64,000 nt of DNA from Rhodoferax sp. OV413 (GCF_900104385.1 NZ_FNJA01000003.1:62001-126000); one strand, 5' to 3'; numbered from the stretch's first letter, positions 53,681 through 62,871 are shown. Notes: generated by a model from the sequence alone, not told the origin. Made by a program: numbers and translations.

Positions 53681-54589
53681 TCAAGGCAAAGCCAGCGTGG
53701 GCTTGGCCGCGTCCCGAATCCAATCCCGAAACGCCCGCACCAGCGGCGCCTGGGCACGCGACTCGGGGTAGACCAGGTAGTAGGCATCGCTGCTGTTCAG
53801 CGCCTGCGGAAACAGCTGCACCAGCGCGCCGGACGCGATCTCGGCCTCGACCAGAAATCGGGGCAACAAGGCAGCACCCAGACCCGATACCGCCGCCTGG
53901 GCGATCATGGCGAACTGCTCGTAGCGCGGGCCGCGCAGGGCGTGCACGCCGTCGGCGCCGACCTGCTCGAACCAGTCGGCCCATTGCGTGGGGCGGGTGG
54001 TTTGCTGCAGCAAGACCACGGTAGACAAATCCTGCACCTGGTTCACGCCGTGCTGGCGCTGGTAATCGGGGCTGCACACAGGCACCACCTGTTCGTGCAT
54101 CAGGTACTCGCAGACCGCGCCGGCCCACAGCGGCGCGCCGAAGTGGATCGCGGCGTCCAGCGGCTCCTGGGCAAAGTCGAAGGGCTCGCTGCGGGCGGCG
54201 ATGTTGACGGTGACATCCGGGTGGTGGGCCGCAAAGTCGCCCAGCCGGGGGATCAGCCAGCGGGTGCCGAAGGTGGGCAGCACGGCCAGGTTCAGCAAGC
54301 CACCACCGTCGGAATAGGCCATGACCTTCTGGGTAGCGCCAGCCAATTGCTGCAGCGCTGCGCGCACGTCGGCCGCGTAGACCCGGCCCGCATCGGTGAG
54401 CACTACGCGCTGGCGCACCCGGTGGAACAAGGCCATGCCCAGCAGCGTCTCCAGCTGACGGATCTGGCGCGACACCGCGCTCTGCGTGAGGTGCAGCTCT
54501 TCGGCGGCGCGCGAGATGCTGGTGTGGCGGGCCGCGGCTTCGAAGGCCAGCAGGTCGGATACCGGCGGCAGAAAGGTTTTACGAAACAT
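53681..54589 (-). CDS. LysR-family regulator (GcvA-like)
   Basis: 302 aa. N-terminal helix-turn-helix: LLAFEAAARHTSISRAAEEL and LTQSAVSRQIRQLE. The C-terminal effector domain has the GcvA-like layout (LPTFGTRWLIPRL). The start at 54589 (MFRKTFLPPVSD) fits family length; an upstream start would read through a repeat copy. It is divergent from the ALDH operon at 54795 and is its likely regulator. Confidence 0.92.
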   Translation of the reverse strand: MFRKTFLPPVSDLLAFEAAARHTSISRAAEELHLTQSAVSRQIRQLETLLGMALFHRVRQRVVLTDAGRVYAADVRAALQQLAGATQKVMAYSDGGGLLNLAVLPTFGTRWLIPRLGDFAAHHPDVTVNIAARSEPFDFAQEPLDAAIHFGAPLWAGAVCEYLMHEQVVPVCSPDYQRQHGVNQVQDLSTVVLLQQTTRPTQWADWFEQVGADGVHALRGPRYEQFAMIAQAAVSGLGAALLPRFLVEAEIASGALVQLFPQALNSSDAYYLVYPESRAQAPLVRAFRDWIRDAAKPTLALP

Positions 54590-54624
54590 GGTTATGCCCC
54601 TGGGGAATGAAGCTCGGCTGCTGC

Positions 54625-54683
54625 TTTTAAGTAATTCCAGGCTCTGGCGCATATTTTCTCTGCGCAAGCAGCTAGCATCTGTG
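54625..54683 (-). repeat. Dispersed palindromic repeat in the LysR/ALDH promoter region
   Basis: On the minus strand: GCTAGCTGCTTGCGCAG, loop, ATGCGCCAGAGCC and an AT tail with TTACTTAAAAG. It fills a large part of the 205-bp divergent region, between the LysR start and the ALDH start. Confidence 0.65.
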
Positions 54684-54794
54684 GAAAGCACTTGATTCCA
54701 TTTTCGCATCAAGTCCTTCGAATTTGTCGCTATGCAAGCGGGCTGGATTGGGGGATATTGGGGCTACTTTTTCACACTCCGCCACTGCGCCACC

Positions 54795-56321
54795 ATGTCC
54801 CCAACCACCGCCGCCCTCCCCTCTGAAGTCGACCAGCTGCTGCAACGCCTGGGTGTACCGCGTGCCGCCTATACCGGCGGCACACTGGCCGTGCGCTCAC
54901 CGATCTCGGGCGAGACGATTGCCAAGCTGTCGCAAACCTCGGCCGCCGACGCTACGGCCGCCATCGCCCGTGCCCACACCGCCTACCAGGCCTGGCGCAA
55001 TGTGCCCGCGCCGCGCCGCGGCGAGCTGGTGCGCCTGCTGGGCGAAGAGCTGCGCGCCGCCAAAGCCGACCTGGGCCTGCTGGTAACGCTGGAAGTCGGC
55101 AAGGTACCCAGCGAAGGCGCAGGCGAGGTGCAGGAGATGATCGACATCTGCGACTTCGCCGTCGGCCTGTCGCGCCAGCTCTACGGCCTGACGATTGCCA
55201 CCGAGCGCGCCGAGCACCGCATGATGGAAACCTGGCACCCTATGGGTGTGGTGGGCGTGATCTCGGCCTTCAACTTTCCGGTCGCCGTATGGTGCTGGAA
55301 CGCCGCGCTGGCCCTGGTCTGCGGCGACTCGGTGGTATGGAAACCGTCCGAGAAAACCCCGCTCACCGCGCTGGCCACCATGGCGATTGCCCAGCGTGCG
55401 CTGGCCCGCTTTGGCGATGCACCTGCCGGCCTGCTGGAGCTGCTGATCGGCCAACGCGACATCGGCGAAGTGCTGGTGGACGACGAGCATGTGAAGGTGC
55501 TGTCCGCGACCGGCTCCACCGCCATGGGCAAAGCCGTGGCGCCGCGCCTGGCGGGCCGCTTTGCGCGCGCAATTCTGGAGCTGGGCGGCAACAACGCGGC
55601 CATCGTCACCCCGTCTGCCGACCTGGACCTGGCGCTGCGCGGCATCGCCTTCGCCGCCATGGGCACGGCCGGCCAGCGCTGCACCACGCTGCGCCGCCTG
55701 TTCGTGCACGACAGCGTGTACGACACCCTGGTGCCGCAGCTGGCCAAGGTCTACGGCAAGGTGCAGGTCGGCGACCCGCGCACGGCCGGCACCCTGGTCG
55801 GCCCGCTGATCGACCGCGCAGCCTTCGACAACATGCAAATAGCCCTGGAAGAAAGCCGCGCCCTGGGCGCCACGGTGCACGGTGGCGCGCGCGTAGAAGA
55901 CATTGCCAGCGGCGAAGCCTTCTACGTACGCCCCGCGCTGGTCGAGCTGAACACGCACGCCGGCCCGGTGCTGCGCGAAACCTTTGCGCCCATCCTGTAC
56001 GTGGTGCGCTACCAGTCGCTGGACCAGGCGATCGATTGGCACAACGCCGTGGGCGCAGGCCTGTCGTCTTCCATCTTCACGCTGAACATGCGCGAGGCCG
56101 AGCGCTTCATGGCCAGCAACGGCTCGGACTGTGGCATTGCCAACGTCAACATCGGCCCGAGCGGCGCCGAGATTGGTGGCGCATTTGGTGGCGAAAAGGA
56201 AACCGGCGGCGGCCGCGAATCGGGCTCGGACAGCTGGAAGGCCTATATGCGCCGCGCCACCAACACCATCAACTACTCGACGGCATTGCCGCTGGCGCAG
56301 GGCGTGAAGTTCGACATTTAA
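54795..56321 (+). CDS. ALDH7-type aldehyde dehydrogenase (AmaB / aminoadipate-semialdehyde dehydrogenase-like)
   Basis: 508 aa. The NAD-binding and active-site motifs read VLSATGSTAMGK, LELGGNNAAIV with the general-base Glu, and GTAGQRCTTLRRLF with the catalytic Cys near residue 295. Overall wording (GGAFGGEKETGGGRESGSDSWKAYMRR) is that of the ALDH7 family, whose Pseudomonas member AmaB oxidises 2-aminoadipate 6-semialdehyde in lysine breakdown via pipecolate. An FAD oxidase gene follows after 3 bp, as amaA does near amaB in Pseudomonas. I start at ATG 54795; the upstream in-frame ATG adds a non-family sequence. Confidence 0.9.
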   Translation: MSPTTAALPSEVDQLLQRLGVPRAAYTGGTLAVRSPISGETIAKLSQTSAADATAAIARAHTAYQAWRNVPAPRRGELVRLLGEELRAAKADLGLLVTLEVGKVPSEGAGEVQEMIDICDFAVGLSRQLYGLTIATERAEHRMMETWHPMGVVGVISAFNFPVAVWCWNAALALVCGDSVVWKPSEKTPLTALATMAIAQRALARFGDAPAGLLELLIGQRDIGEVLVDDEHVKVLSATGSTAMGKAVAPRLAGRFARAILELGGNNAAIVTPSADLDLALRGIAFAAMGTAGQRCTTLRRLFVHDSVYDTLVPQLAKVYGKVQVGDPRTAGTLVGPLIDRAAFDNMQIALEESRALGATVHGGARVEDIASGEAFYVRPALVELNTHAGPVLRETFAPILYVVRYQSLDQAIDWHNAVGAGLSSSIFTLNMREAERFMASNGSDCGIANVNIGPSGAEIGGAFGGEKETGGGRESGSDSWKAYMRRATNTINYSTALPLAQGVKFDI

Positions 56322-56324
56322 CGT

Positions 56325-57509
56325 ATGGCTCCCATGCCCATCGTGGTCATCGGCGGCGGCGTGATCGGCAGCGCCATCGCGTACTTCCTCACGCTGCAGC
56401 AGCCAGGCTGCCCGGTCGTGGTGCTGGAGCGCGACCCGACGTATGCGCAAGCGTCGTCGGCACTGTCGGCCAGCTCGATACGCCAGCAGTTTTCCACCGA
56501 CATCAACATCCGCATCTCGGCCTACGGCATCGACTTCTTGCGCAATGTCGGCACGCTGCTGGCCTGCCATGGCGACACGCCGGACATCGGCCTGCACGAA
56601 GGCGGTTACCTGTATCTGGCCACCGCCGCCGGCGCGGCCACGCTGCGCGAAAACCATGCGCTGCAAACGCAGCATGGTGCCGATATCGCGCTGCTCAGCC
56701 CTGCGCAGCTGCAAGAACGCTTTGCCTGGCTGGCGCTGCAGGATGTGGCGCTGGGCTCGCTCGGCCTGTCGGGCGAAGGCTGGTTTGATGGCTACCTGCT
56801 GCTCACCGCGCTGCGCAAAAAGGCGCAAAGCCAGGGCGTGCGCTACATCGCCGACGAAGCCATGGGCCTGGACATGGCCCGCAGCGACGGCGTGCAGCAT
56901 GTGGCTGCCGTACGGCTTAAAAGCGGGGGCACGCTGCCATGCCACTTTGCCGTGAATGCGGGCGGCCCGTGGGCTGCAGCCATTGCGGGTTGGGCCGACA
57001 TCGCCCTGCCCGTGGTGGGTAAGCGCCGCACGGTGTTCAACCTGTCCAGCCCGGCGCAGCTGCCCAACTGCCCTTTGTTGATCGACACCAGCGGCATCTG
57101 GTTACGCCCCGAAGGCAAGGGCTTCATCGCCGGCTTTGCGCCGCCCGCCGACCAGGACGCCGACTTTGCGCCGCTGGAGCCCGAGTACCACGCATTTGAA
57201 GACCGCGTGTGGCCCACACTGGCCGAACGCATCCCAGGCTTTGAAGCGCTGCGCCTGCAAAGCGCCTGGGCCGGCTACTACGAGATGAACACCTTCGACC
57301 ACAACGCCATCGTCGGCCTGCACCCCAGCTGCGACAACCTGGTGTCTGCTAATGGCTTTTCCGGCCACGGCCTGCAGCAATGCCCTGCCGTGGGCCGCGG
57401 CCTGGCGGAACTGATGCTTACCGGGCGCTACCAAAGCCTGGACCTCTCGCCCATCTCCATCCAGCGCATCGTGGACCGGCGTCCGCTGCTGGAAAAGAAC
57501 GTCATCTGA
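56325..57509 (+). CDS. FAD-dependent amino-acid oxidase/dehydrogenase (DAO family), candidate pipecolate oxidase
   Basis: 394 aa. FAD fold MPIVVIGGGVIGSAIAYFLT at the start; SSALSASSIRQQFS region near residue 45; C-terminal GYYEMNTFDHNAIVG and NGFSGHGLQQCPAVGR, where the FAD and substrate meet. The wording resembles FOXRED1/sarcosine-oxidase-type enzymes. Position next to an AmaB-like dehydrogenase makes L-pipecolate a reasonable guess, but dimethylglycine, sarcosine or another secondary amine is also possible. A second ATG at 56334 is an alternative start. Confidence 0.85.
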   Translation: MAPMPIVVIGGGVIGSAIAYFLTLQQPGCPVVVLERDPTYAQASSALSASSIRQQFSTDINIRISAYGIDFLRNVGTLLACHGDTPDIGLHEGGYLYLATAAGAATLRENHALQTQHGADIALLSPAQLQERFAWLALQDVALGSLGLSGEGWFDGYLLLTALRKKAQSQGVRYIADEAMGLDMARSDGVQHVAAVRLKSGGTLPCHFAVNAGGPWAAAIAGWADIALPVVGKRRTVFNLSSPAQLPNCPLLIDTSGIWLRPEGKGFIAGFAPPADQDADFAPLEPEYHAFEDRVWPTLAERIPGFEALRLQSAWAGYYEMNTFDHNAIVGLHPSCDNLVSANGFSGHGLQQCPAVGRGLAELMLTGRYQSLDLSPISIQRIVDRRPLLEKNVI

Positions 57510-57532
57510 TCTCCCCTCCTTCTACACCTGCC

Positions 57533-59212
57533 ATGACCCCACTACACAGCCGCACCGGCGGCCAAATCCTTGTCGACCAACTACTGGTCCACGGCGTACA
57601 GCAGCTGTTCTGCGTGCCCGGCGAAAGCTTTCTGGCGGTGCTGGATGCGTTGCACGATGCATCGATTGCTGTGTCCGTGTGCCGCCAGGAAGGCGGCGCC
57701 GCCATGATGGCCGAAGCCCAGGGCAAGCTGACCGGCCAGCCCGGTATCTGCTTTGTGACGCGCGGCCCGGGCGCCACCAACGCTGCAGCCGGCGTGCACA
57801 TCGCCCACCAGGACTCGACGCCGCTGCTGCTGTTCGTCGGCCAGGTAGCGCGCGAGGCGCTGGGGCGCGAGGCGTTTCAAGAACTGGATTACAGCGCGGT
57901 GTTCGGCAGCATGGCCAAGTGGGTGGTGCAGATCGACGACCCCAAGCGCCTGCCCGAACTGGTGTCACGCGCCTTCCACGTCGCCACCTCGGGCCGGCCT
58001 GGCCCGGTGGTGATCGCGCTGCCCGAAGACATGCTGACCGAGGCCGCCAGCGTAGCCGATGCCCTGCCCTATGCGGTCACCGAAACCTACCCCGGCGCTG
58101 CACTGCTGGCCGAGCTGCAGCAGCGGCTGGCGGTGGCGCAGCGCCCGGTTGCCATCCTCGGTGGCAGCCGCTGGTCGGATGCAGCAGTGCAGCAGTTCAC
58201 CACCTTTGCCGAGGCCTACACGCTGCCGGTGTACTGCTCATTCCGCCGTCAGATGCTGTTCAGCCATGCGCACCACTGCTACGCAGGCGACCTGGGCCTG
58301 GGGGCAAATCCGCGCCTGCTGGCCCGCATCCGCGATGCGGACCTGGTGCTGCTGGTCGGTGGCCGCTTGTCCGAAGTACCTTCGCAGGGCTACGAACTGC
58401 TGGGCATTCCCACGCCGCAGCAAGCCCTGGTGCATGTGCATGCCGACGCCGATGAGCTGGGCAAGCTGTACCGCGCCACCCAGACCATCCACGCCACGCC
58501 GCAGGCCTTTGCCGCAGCCGTATCCACGCTGCGACCCGCAGCGCCGGTGGCCTGGGCCGATGCCACCCAGACCGCACGCGCCGACTACCTGCGCTGGAGC
58601 GACCCAGCGCCCATCCGCATCCCCGGCCCGCTGCAAATGGGCGAGGTGATGCAGCATCTGCGCACCGTGCTGCCAGCCGACACCATCTTCTGCAACGGCG
58701 CGGGCAACTTCGCCACCTGGGTGCACCGCTTCTGGCCGTTCACCACCTACTCGAGCCAGTTGGCGCCCACCAGCGGCTCCATGGGCTATGGCCTGCCGGC
58801 CGGCGTGGGCGCCAAGCGCCTGTGGCCGCAGCGCGAGGTAGTGGTGTTTGCGGGAGACGGCGACTTCATGATGCATGGCCAAGAGTTCGCCACCGCCGTG
58901 CAGTACGGCCTGCCCATCATCGTGGTGCTGCTGGACAACGCCATGTTTGGGACCATCCGCATGCACCAGGAGCGGCACTACCCAGGCCGTGTCAGCGCCA
59001 CCCAGCTGAAGAACCCCGACTTCTGCGCCTACGCCCAGGTGTTCGGCGGCCATGGCGAGAAGGTCACCACCACCGAGGAGTTCGCCCCGGCCCTGGCCCG
59101 CGCCCGGGCCAGCGGCAAGCCGGCCATACTGCACTGCCTGCTAGACCCGGAGGCCATCACGCCCAGCAGCACGCTGCAGAGCATACGTACTGCATCCATC
59201 GCCGCTCGGTGA
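57533..59212 (+). CDS. Thiamine-diphosphate-dependent enzyme (acetolactate synthase-like)
   Basis: 559 aa with three ALS-type domains. The ThDP-activating Glu is in CRQEGGAAMMAEAQGK near residue 50, and the ThDP/Mg motif is AGDGDFMMHGQEFATAV...LLDNAMFG near 445-475. It has no partner small subunit gene, so a catabolic 2-oxo-acid decarboxylase (AruI-like) or similar role is more likely than branched-chain synthesis. It starts 23 bp after the FAD oxidase and is the last gene before a terminator. Confidence 0.85.
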   Translation: MTPLHSRTGGQILVDQLLVHGVQQLFCVPGESFLAVLDALHDASIAVSVCRQEGGAAMMAEAQGKLTGQPGICFVTRGPGATNAAAGVHIAHQDSTPLLLFVGQVAREALGREAFQELDYSAVFGSMAKWVVQIDDPKRLPELVSRAFHVATSGRPGPVVIALPEDMLTEAASVADALPYAVTETYPGAALLAELQQRLAVAQRPVAILGGSRWSDAAVQQFTTFAEAYTLPVYCSFRRQMLFSHAHHCYAGDLGLGANPRLLARIRDADLVLLVGGRLSEVPSQGYELLGIPTPQQALVHVHADADELGKLYRATQTIHATPQAFAAAVSTLRPAAPVAWADATQTARADYLRWSDPAPIRIPGPLQMGEVMQHLRTVLPADTIFCNGAGNFATWVHRFWPFTTYSSQLAPTSGSMGYGLPAGVGAKRLWPQREVVVFAGDGDFMMHGQEFATAVQYGLPIIVVLLDNAMFGTIRMHQERHYPGRVSATQLKNPDFCAYAQVFGGHGEKVTTTEEFAPALARARASGKPAILHCLLDPEAITPSSTLQSIRTASIAAR

Positions 59213-59221
59213 TGCAAACGT

Positions 59222-59253
59222 AAAAAAGGCCACCTGTTGAGGTGGCCTTTTTG
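59222..59253. terminator. Bidirectional terminator between convergent operons
   Basis: AAAAAAGGCCACCT, loop GTTG, AGGTGGCCTTTTT. It ends the ALDH operon on the plus strand and the PotD-type operon on the minus strand. Confidence 0.93.
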
Positions 59254-59269
59254 CATCTGGCTGCCGTGC

Positions 59270-60337
59270 TTAACGCTCAATCGTCTTGTTCCAGCGCGCG
59301 TTCCAGGCGGGGCGGTTGGCGTTGACGCTGTCCCAGTCCAGGGTCACGGCGTTCTTCATCCACTTGGTGATGTCGGCTACCTGGGTCGCGCCCTCGCCCA
59401 CAGCAGGCGCCTTGGGGTTGGTGGGGATTTGCGCGCCGAATTGCAGCACATTGGCCTGGGCCAGCGGGCTCAGCAGGAACTCGGCGAGCTTTTGCGACAG
59501 CTCGGGTTCGCTGTTGTTGGCAATCACGCACTGGCCGACCATCAACACCACCGAGCCCTCCTTGGGTTGGGCGTATTCCACCGGAATACCCTTGACCTTC
59601 AGCGCAGCCACAGCAGTAGGTGTCAGCGGGAAGATCGCCGCCTCGCCGGTTTGCACCATTTCCGACAGCTTGGCCGAGCTGGGGATGTACTCCAGCACGT
59701 TCGGGCCGATCATGGTCGGCCAGGCCTTGAAGCCGGGCTCGACGTTCTTGTCGTTGCCGCCCTGGATGCGGTTGAACATCAAGAAGCCGTGCAGGCCGAA
59801 CGACGAGGACGATACCGACTGGAACACCACCTTGCCTTTGAACTTGGGGTCGGCCAGATCCATCCACGAGGTGGGCGCGGCCCAGCCTTTTTCCTTGAAC
59901 ATCTTGGCGTTGTAGGCCAGGCCGGTCATGCCCAGGCTGACGCCGCTGGCCATGTCGTCCTTGAAGTGGGCAGCGGGGTAGATCTCGGCCAGCGAAGGGT
60001 TGGGCCGCTGCTTCTGGCACAGGCCCATGCCGATGGCGCGCACCATGATGCCGTCGTCCAGGAACATCACATGCATCTGCGGCTTGTCCTTGTTGGCCTG
60101 GGCCTTGGCCAGGATGTCGGACGAAGTGCCCGGCACCACCACCACCTTGACGCCGTGCAGCTTCTCGAACGCCGGAAACACGTACTGCGTGTACGCCTTC
60201 TCCATGGTGCCGCCGTTCATGCCGATGTACAGCGTCTTGGTCTGGGCACTGGCAAAGCCGCTGCCGAGCAAAGCGGTGGCGGCCGCAGCGGCTATCAGCC
60301 CCCGGCGCAGAGTGCGTGAATGGAATGCATGGGACAT
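59270..60337 (-). CDS. ABC transporter substrate-binding protein (PotD/PotF-like)
   Basis: 355 aa with a signal peptide to about GSGFASAQ. The fold is that of iron/spermidine/putrescine binding proteins: TMEKAYTQYVFPAFEKLHGVKVVVVPG, and SLGMTGLAYNAKMFKEKG. It is the last gene of the minus-strand operon with a PotC-type permease and a three-part FAD dehydrogenase, so the cargo is probably the amine or amino acid oxidised by that enzyme. Confidence 0.88.
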   Translation of the reverse strand: MSHAFHSRTLRRGLIAAAAATALLGSGFASAQTKTLYIGMNGGTMEKAYTQYVFPAFEKLHGVKVVVVPGTSSDILAKAQANKDKPQMHVMFLDDGIMVRAIGMGLCQKQRPNPSLAEIYPAAHFKDDMASGVSLGMTGLAYNAKMFKEKGWAAPTSWMDLADPKFKGKVVFQSVSSSSFGLHGFLMFNRIQGGNDKNVEPGFKAWPTMIGPNVLEYIPSSAKLSEMVQTGEAAIFPLTPTAVAALKVKGIPVEYAQPKEGSVVLMVGQCVIANNSEPELSQKLAEFLLSPLAQANVLQFGAQIPTNPKAPAVGEGATQVADITKWMKNAVTLDWDSVNANRPAWNARWNKTIER

Positions 60338-60349
60338 GGTGAAATCCTT

Positions 60350-61480
60350 TCAGGGGGTGGTGGGTGCGGAAGAAAAACGTTGGATGGAAAAGGGGGCTAT
60401 CGGCGTGCTGCTGTGGCCATCGCGGGCCAGCTCTGCCAGTACCTCGCCCACCGCCGGGCCAATCTGGAAACCGGCGCCGGCAAAGCCAAAGCCGTGGATC
60501 AGTCCGGGTGTGGTCTGGCTCAGGCCCAGCACAGGCTGGCGGTCCGGCAAATAGCCTTCGGTACCGCTCCAGGTGCGGATGAAATGGGCATGGCGCAGCG
60601 CGGGCAATAGCTCAACAGCTTGCACCGACAAGGTGGCGATGGCTGCGCGCTCAGACCGGGCCCGGTCAGCGTCCAGCGCCACACCGGCGCCACCGCCCAG
60701 CACCAGGTTGCCGCGCGCCACCTGGCGGCAGTAGATGCCACCGCCCTCCACGCCCAGGCTCCAGTCCATGAAGAACGGCAACGGCTCGGTCACGGCCATG
60801 GCCGGATGGCCGGATTGCAAAGGCACGGTCTCGCCAAACTGGGCAGCTAATTTGCCGGCCCAGGCGCCTGCGCAGTTCAGCAGCACCGGGGCTATGACTT
60901 CCAAAGCCTGGCCCGAGCGCAGCGTGAAATGCTGGCCGTCGTGCTGCACCTCGTCCACCGGGCTGCGCTCAAAAATCTGCGCACCGGCACGCCGGGCCGC
61001 CTGGGCAAAGGCCGGCGATACCAGGCGCGGATTGGCCTGGCCGTCTTCGGCACACAGCGAGCCGCCCACCGCCTTGCCACCCAGCCAAGGGCAGTGGGCG
61101 CGCAGGCGCGAGCCGGTCAGCAGCTCGATGCCCAGGTCGAAGTCACGGCTCAGCGCGCGGTAGTTCTCCAGCGCGGCCAGGTCGGCCTCGCTGCGCGCAA
61201 TCTTGAAGTGGCCGCTGCGCTGATACTCGCCATCGGTGCCGATCAGATTCGGCAAATTAGCCCAGATACGGTGCGCGCGCTGGGCCAGCGGTAACTGGCT
61301 GACCGGCCGACCCTGGCGCCGCACGCCACCGTAATTGACCCCGCTGGAGCGGGAGCCGCACAGGTCGCGTTCCAGCAGCGCCACCTGCAAGCCCATGCGC
61401 CGCAATGCCAGCGCAGCGGAAGAGCCAACAATGCCGCCGCCCATGATGGCCACGTCGGCCTGGATGCGCTGGGCCGTCAT
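60350..61480 (-). CDS. FAD-dependent oxidase, beta subunit (OoxB/HcnC/SoxB-like)
   Basis: 376 aa DAO-family flavoprotein: VAIMGGGIVGSSAALALRRMG at the start, RSSGVNYGGVRRQGR near residue 43 (flavin attachment region in relatives), and HGFGFAGAGFQIGPAVGE at the end. With the two upstream overlapping genes it makes a three-part dehydrogenase of the octopine/nopaline oxidase, HcnABC or D-hydroxyproline dehydrogenase kind. Confidence 0.88.
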   Translation of the reverse strand: MTAQRIQADVAIMGGGIVGSSAALALRRMGLQVALLERDLCGSRSSGVNYGGVRRQGRPVSQLPLAQRAHRIWANLPNLIGTDGEYQRSGHFKIARSEADLAALENYRALSRDFDLGIELLTGSRLRAHCPWLGGKAVGGSLCAEDGQANPRLVSPAFAQAARRAGAQIFERSPVDEVQHDGQHFTLRSGQALEVIAPVLLNCAGAWAGKLAAQFGETVPLQSGHPAMAVTEPLPFFMDWSLGVEGGGIYCRQVARGNLVLGGGAGVALDADRARSERAAIATLSVQAVELLPALRHAHFIRTWSGTEGYLPDRQPVLGLSQTTPGLIHGFGFAGAGFQIGPAVGEVLAELARDGHSSTPIAPFSIQRFSSAPTTP

Positions 61481-62871
61481 GCCTGCACCTCCGCCGCCGA
61501 GGCATGCACCAGGTGGATAGGGATGGGCTTGATCGGCGCCTGGCCGCGCAAACGGCCCACCTGCTCCACCGGCTTGCCCGTGGCATGGGCCAGGATTTCG
61601 GCCGCGGCCACACCGCAGCTGCGGCCCTGGCAGCGGCCCATGCCGACGCGCGACAAGGCCTTGAGGCGGTTCATTTCATCGGCACCGGTGGCTTGCACCG
61701 TGTGGCGCAATTCGCCGGCGGTGATGTGCTCGCAGCGGCACACCACCAGCTCGTCGGGCGCCTGGGCGGCCCAGCCGACGGGAAACGGAAAGGCCCGCTC
61801 CAGACCGGCGCGGAATGTCTGCAAGCGCTGGAGCTTGCGTTCCAGCCGCTCGGCACGCGCGGCATCCACCGCCACGCCGTGGTCGGCGAGCAGGGCCAGT
61901 GCTGCGCGCTCGCCCGCCCATTCGGCCGCGTCCGCGCCCATGATGCCCGCGCCATCGCCCGCCAGGTACACACCGGCGACGCTGGAGCGGCCTGCGGCAT
62001 CACGCTCGGGCAAATGGGCGCGCTGCTGCGGCGCAAAGGCGAAGCGGCAACCGAGCAGATCGGCCAACTGGGTCTCGGAACGCAGGGCGTAACCGAAGCC
62101 GATGGCGTCGCAGTCCAGCGTGCGCTCCTGCCGGCCGTCATGCCAGACCACGGCCCGCACCCGGCCATGGCCGAGTACGCGCACAGGCCGCACACCGCTG
62201 TGCAAGGCCACGCCGTGGGCACGCAGCCAGGCCACAAAATACAAGCCCTTGGCCAGCACCGCCGGCTGGGTCAGCATGGCAGGCAGTGCAGCCAGCTGGT
62301 CGCTGAAATGCGCGGTATCCAGTACCGCCGCCACCTCCACACCGGCCTTCGCATACTGGTAGGCCACCAGGTACAGCAAAGGACCAGTGCCCATGAAGAC
62401 CACGCGCTGGCCGATCGCACAGCCCTGGTATTTGAGCGCCACTTGCGCACCGCCCAAGGCGTAGACGCCGGGCAGGGTCCAGCCGGGAATCGGCAGCACG
62501 CGGTCGGTCGCGCCGGTGGCCACGATCAGTTGCTGGTAAGGCAGGCTTTGCGTGGTTTGCGTGGGCCCGTGCAACACATCCAGCAGGCCGCCCTGGGCGT
62601 TCCAGACCAGGCTGTCGGGACGGTAGTCGATCTGGTTTTGCAAACTGTCGAAGGCGCTGTGCACGGCCTGGGCACGTGCGGCTTCAAAGCCGTACAGGGT
62701 CTGCGCCGCGCGCTGGAAGTGCGCGGGTGGCCGGCGGTAGATTTGGCCACCGACGCGCGGGGCTTCGTCCAGTACGAGCGGGCGTACGCCATGCGCTACC
62801 AGGGTCTGGGCGGCCCGCACGCCGGCCGGGCCGGCGCCGACGACCACGGGCTGTAACGGGCTTTTCGTCAT
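61477..62871 (-). CDS. FAD/NAD(P)-binding oxidoreductase, alpha subunit with BFD-type [2Fe-2S] domain (OoxA/HcnB-like)
   Basis: 464 aa from ATG 62871, which overlaps the small subunit stop (ATGA). The N-terminal FAD fold is VVVGAGPAGVRAAQTLV; a second nucleotide fold is around VVFMGTGPLLYLVAYQYAKAG. The C-terminal bacterioferritin-associated-ferredoxin-like Cys motif is CRCEHITAGEL...MGRCQGRSCG. Its stop overlaps the beta subunit start (ATGA). Electrons would pass from the beta-subunit flavin through this chain. Confidence 0.9.
   Translation of the reverse strand: MTKSPLQPVVVGAGPAGVRAAQTLVAHGVRPLVLDEAPRVGGQIYRRPPAHFQRAAQTLYGFEAARAQAVHSAFDSLQNQIDYRPDSLVWNAQGGLLDVLHGPTQTTQSLPYQQLIVATGATDRVLPIPGWTLPGVYALGGAQVALKYQGCAIGQRVVFMGTGPLLYLVAYQYAKAGVEVAAVLDTAHFSDQLAALPAMLTQPAVLAKGLYFVAWLRAHGVALHSGVRPVRVLGHGRVRAVVWHDGRQERTLDCDAIGFGYALRSETQLADLLGCRFAFAPQQRAHLPERDAAGRSSVAGVYLAGDGAGIMGADAAEWAGERAALALLADHGVAVDAARAERLERKLQRLQTFRAGLERAFPFPVGWAAQAPDELVVCRCEHITAGELRHTVQATGADEMNRLKALSRVGMGRCQGRSCGVAAAEILAHATGKPVEQVGRLRGQAPIKPIPIHLVHASAAEVQA

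Noticed and set aside
53604-54128. Upstream extension of the VOC protein frame
   Set aside because: It overlaps the LysR gene out of frame and is Arg/Ala/Gly-rich; a good ribosome site supports the start at 53603.
54897-56945. 682-codon minus-strand open frame
   Set aside because: Antisense to the ALDH7 and FAD oxidase genes, with biased composition and no recognisable motif.
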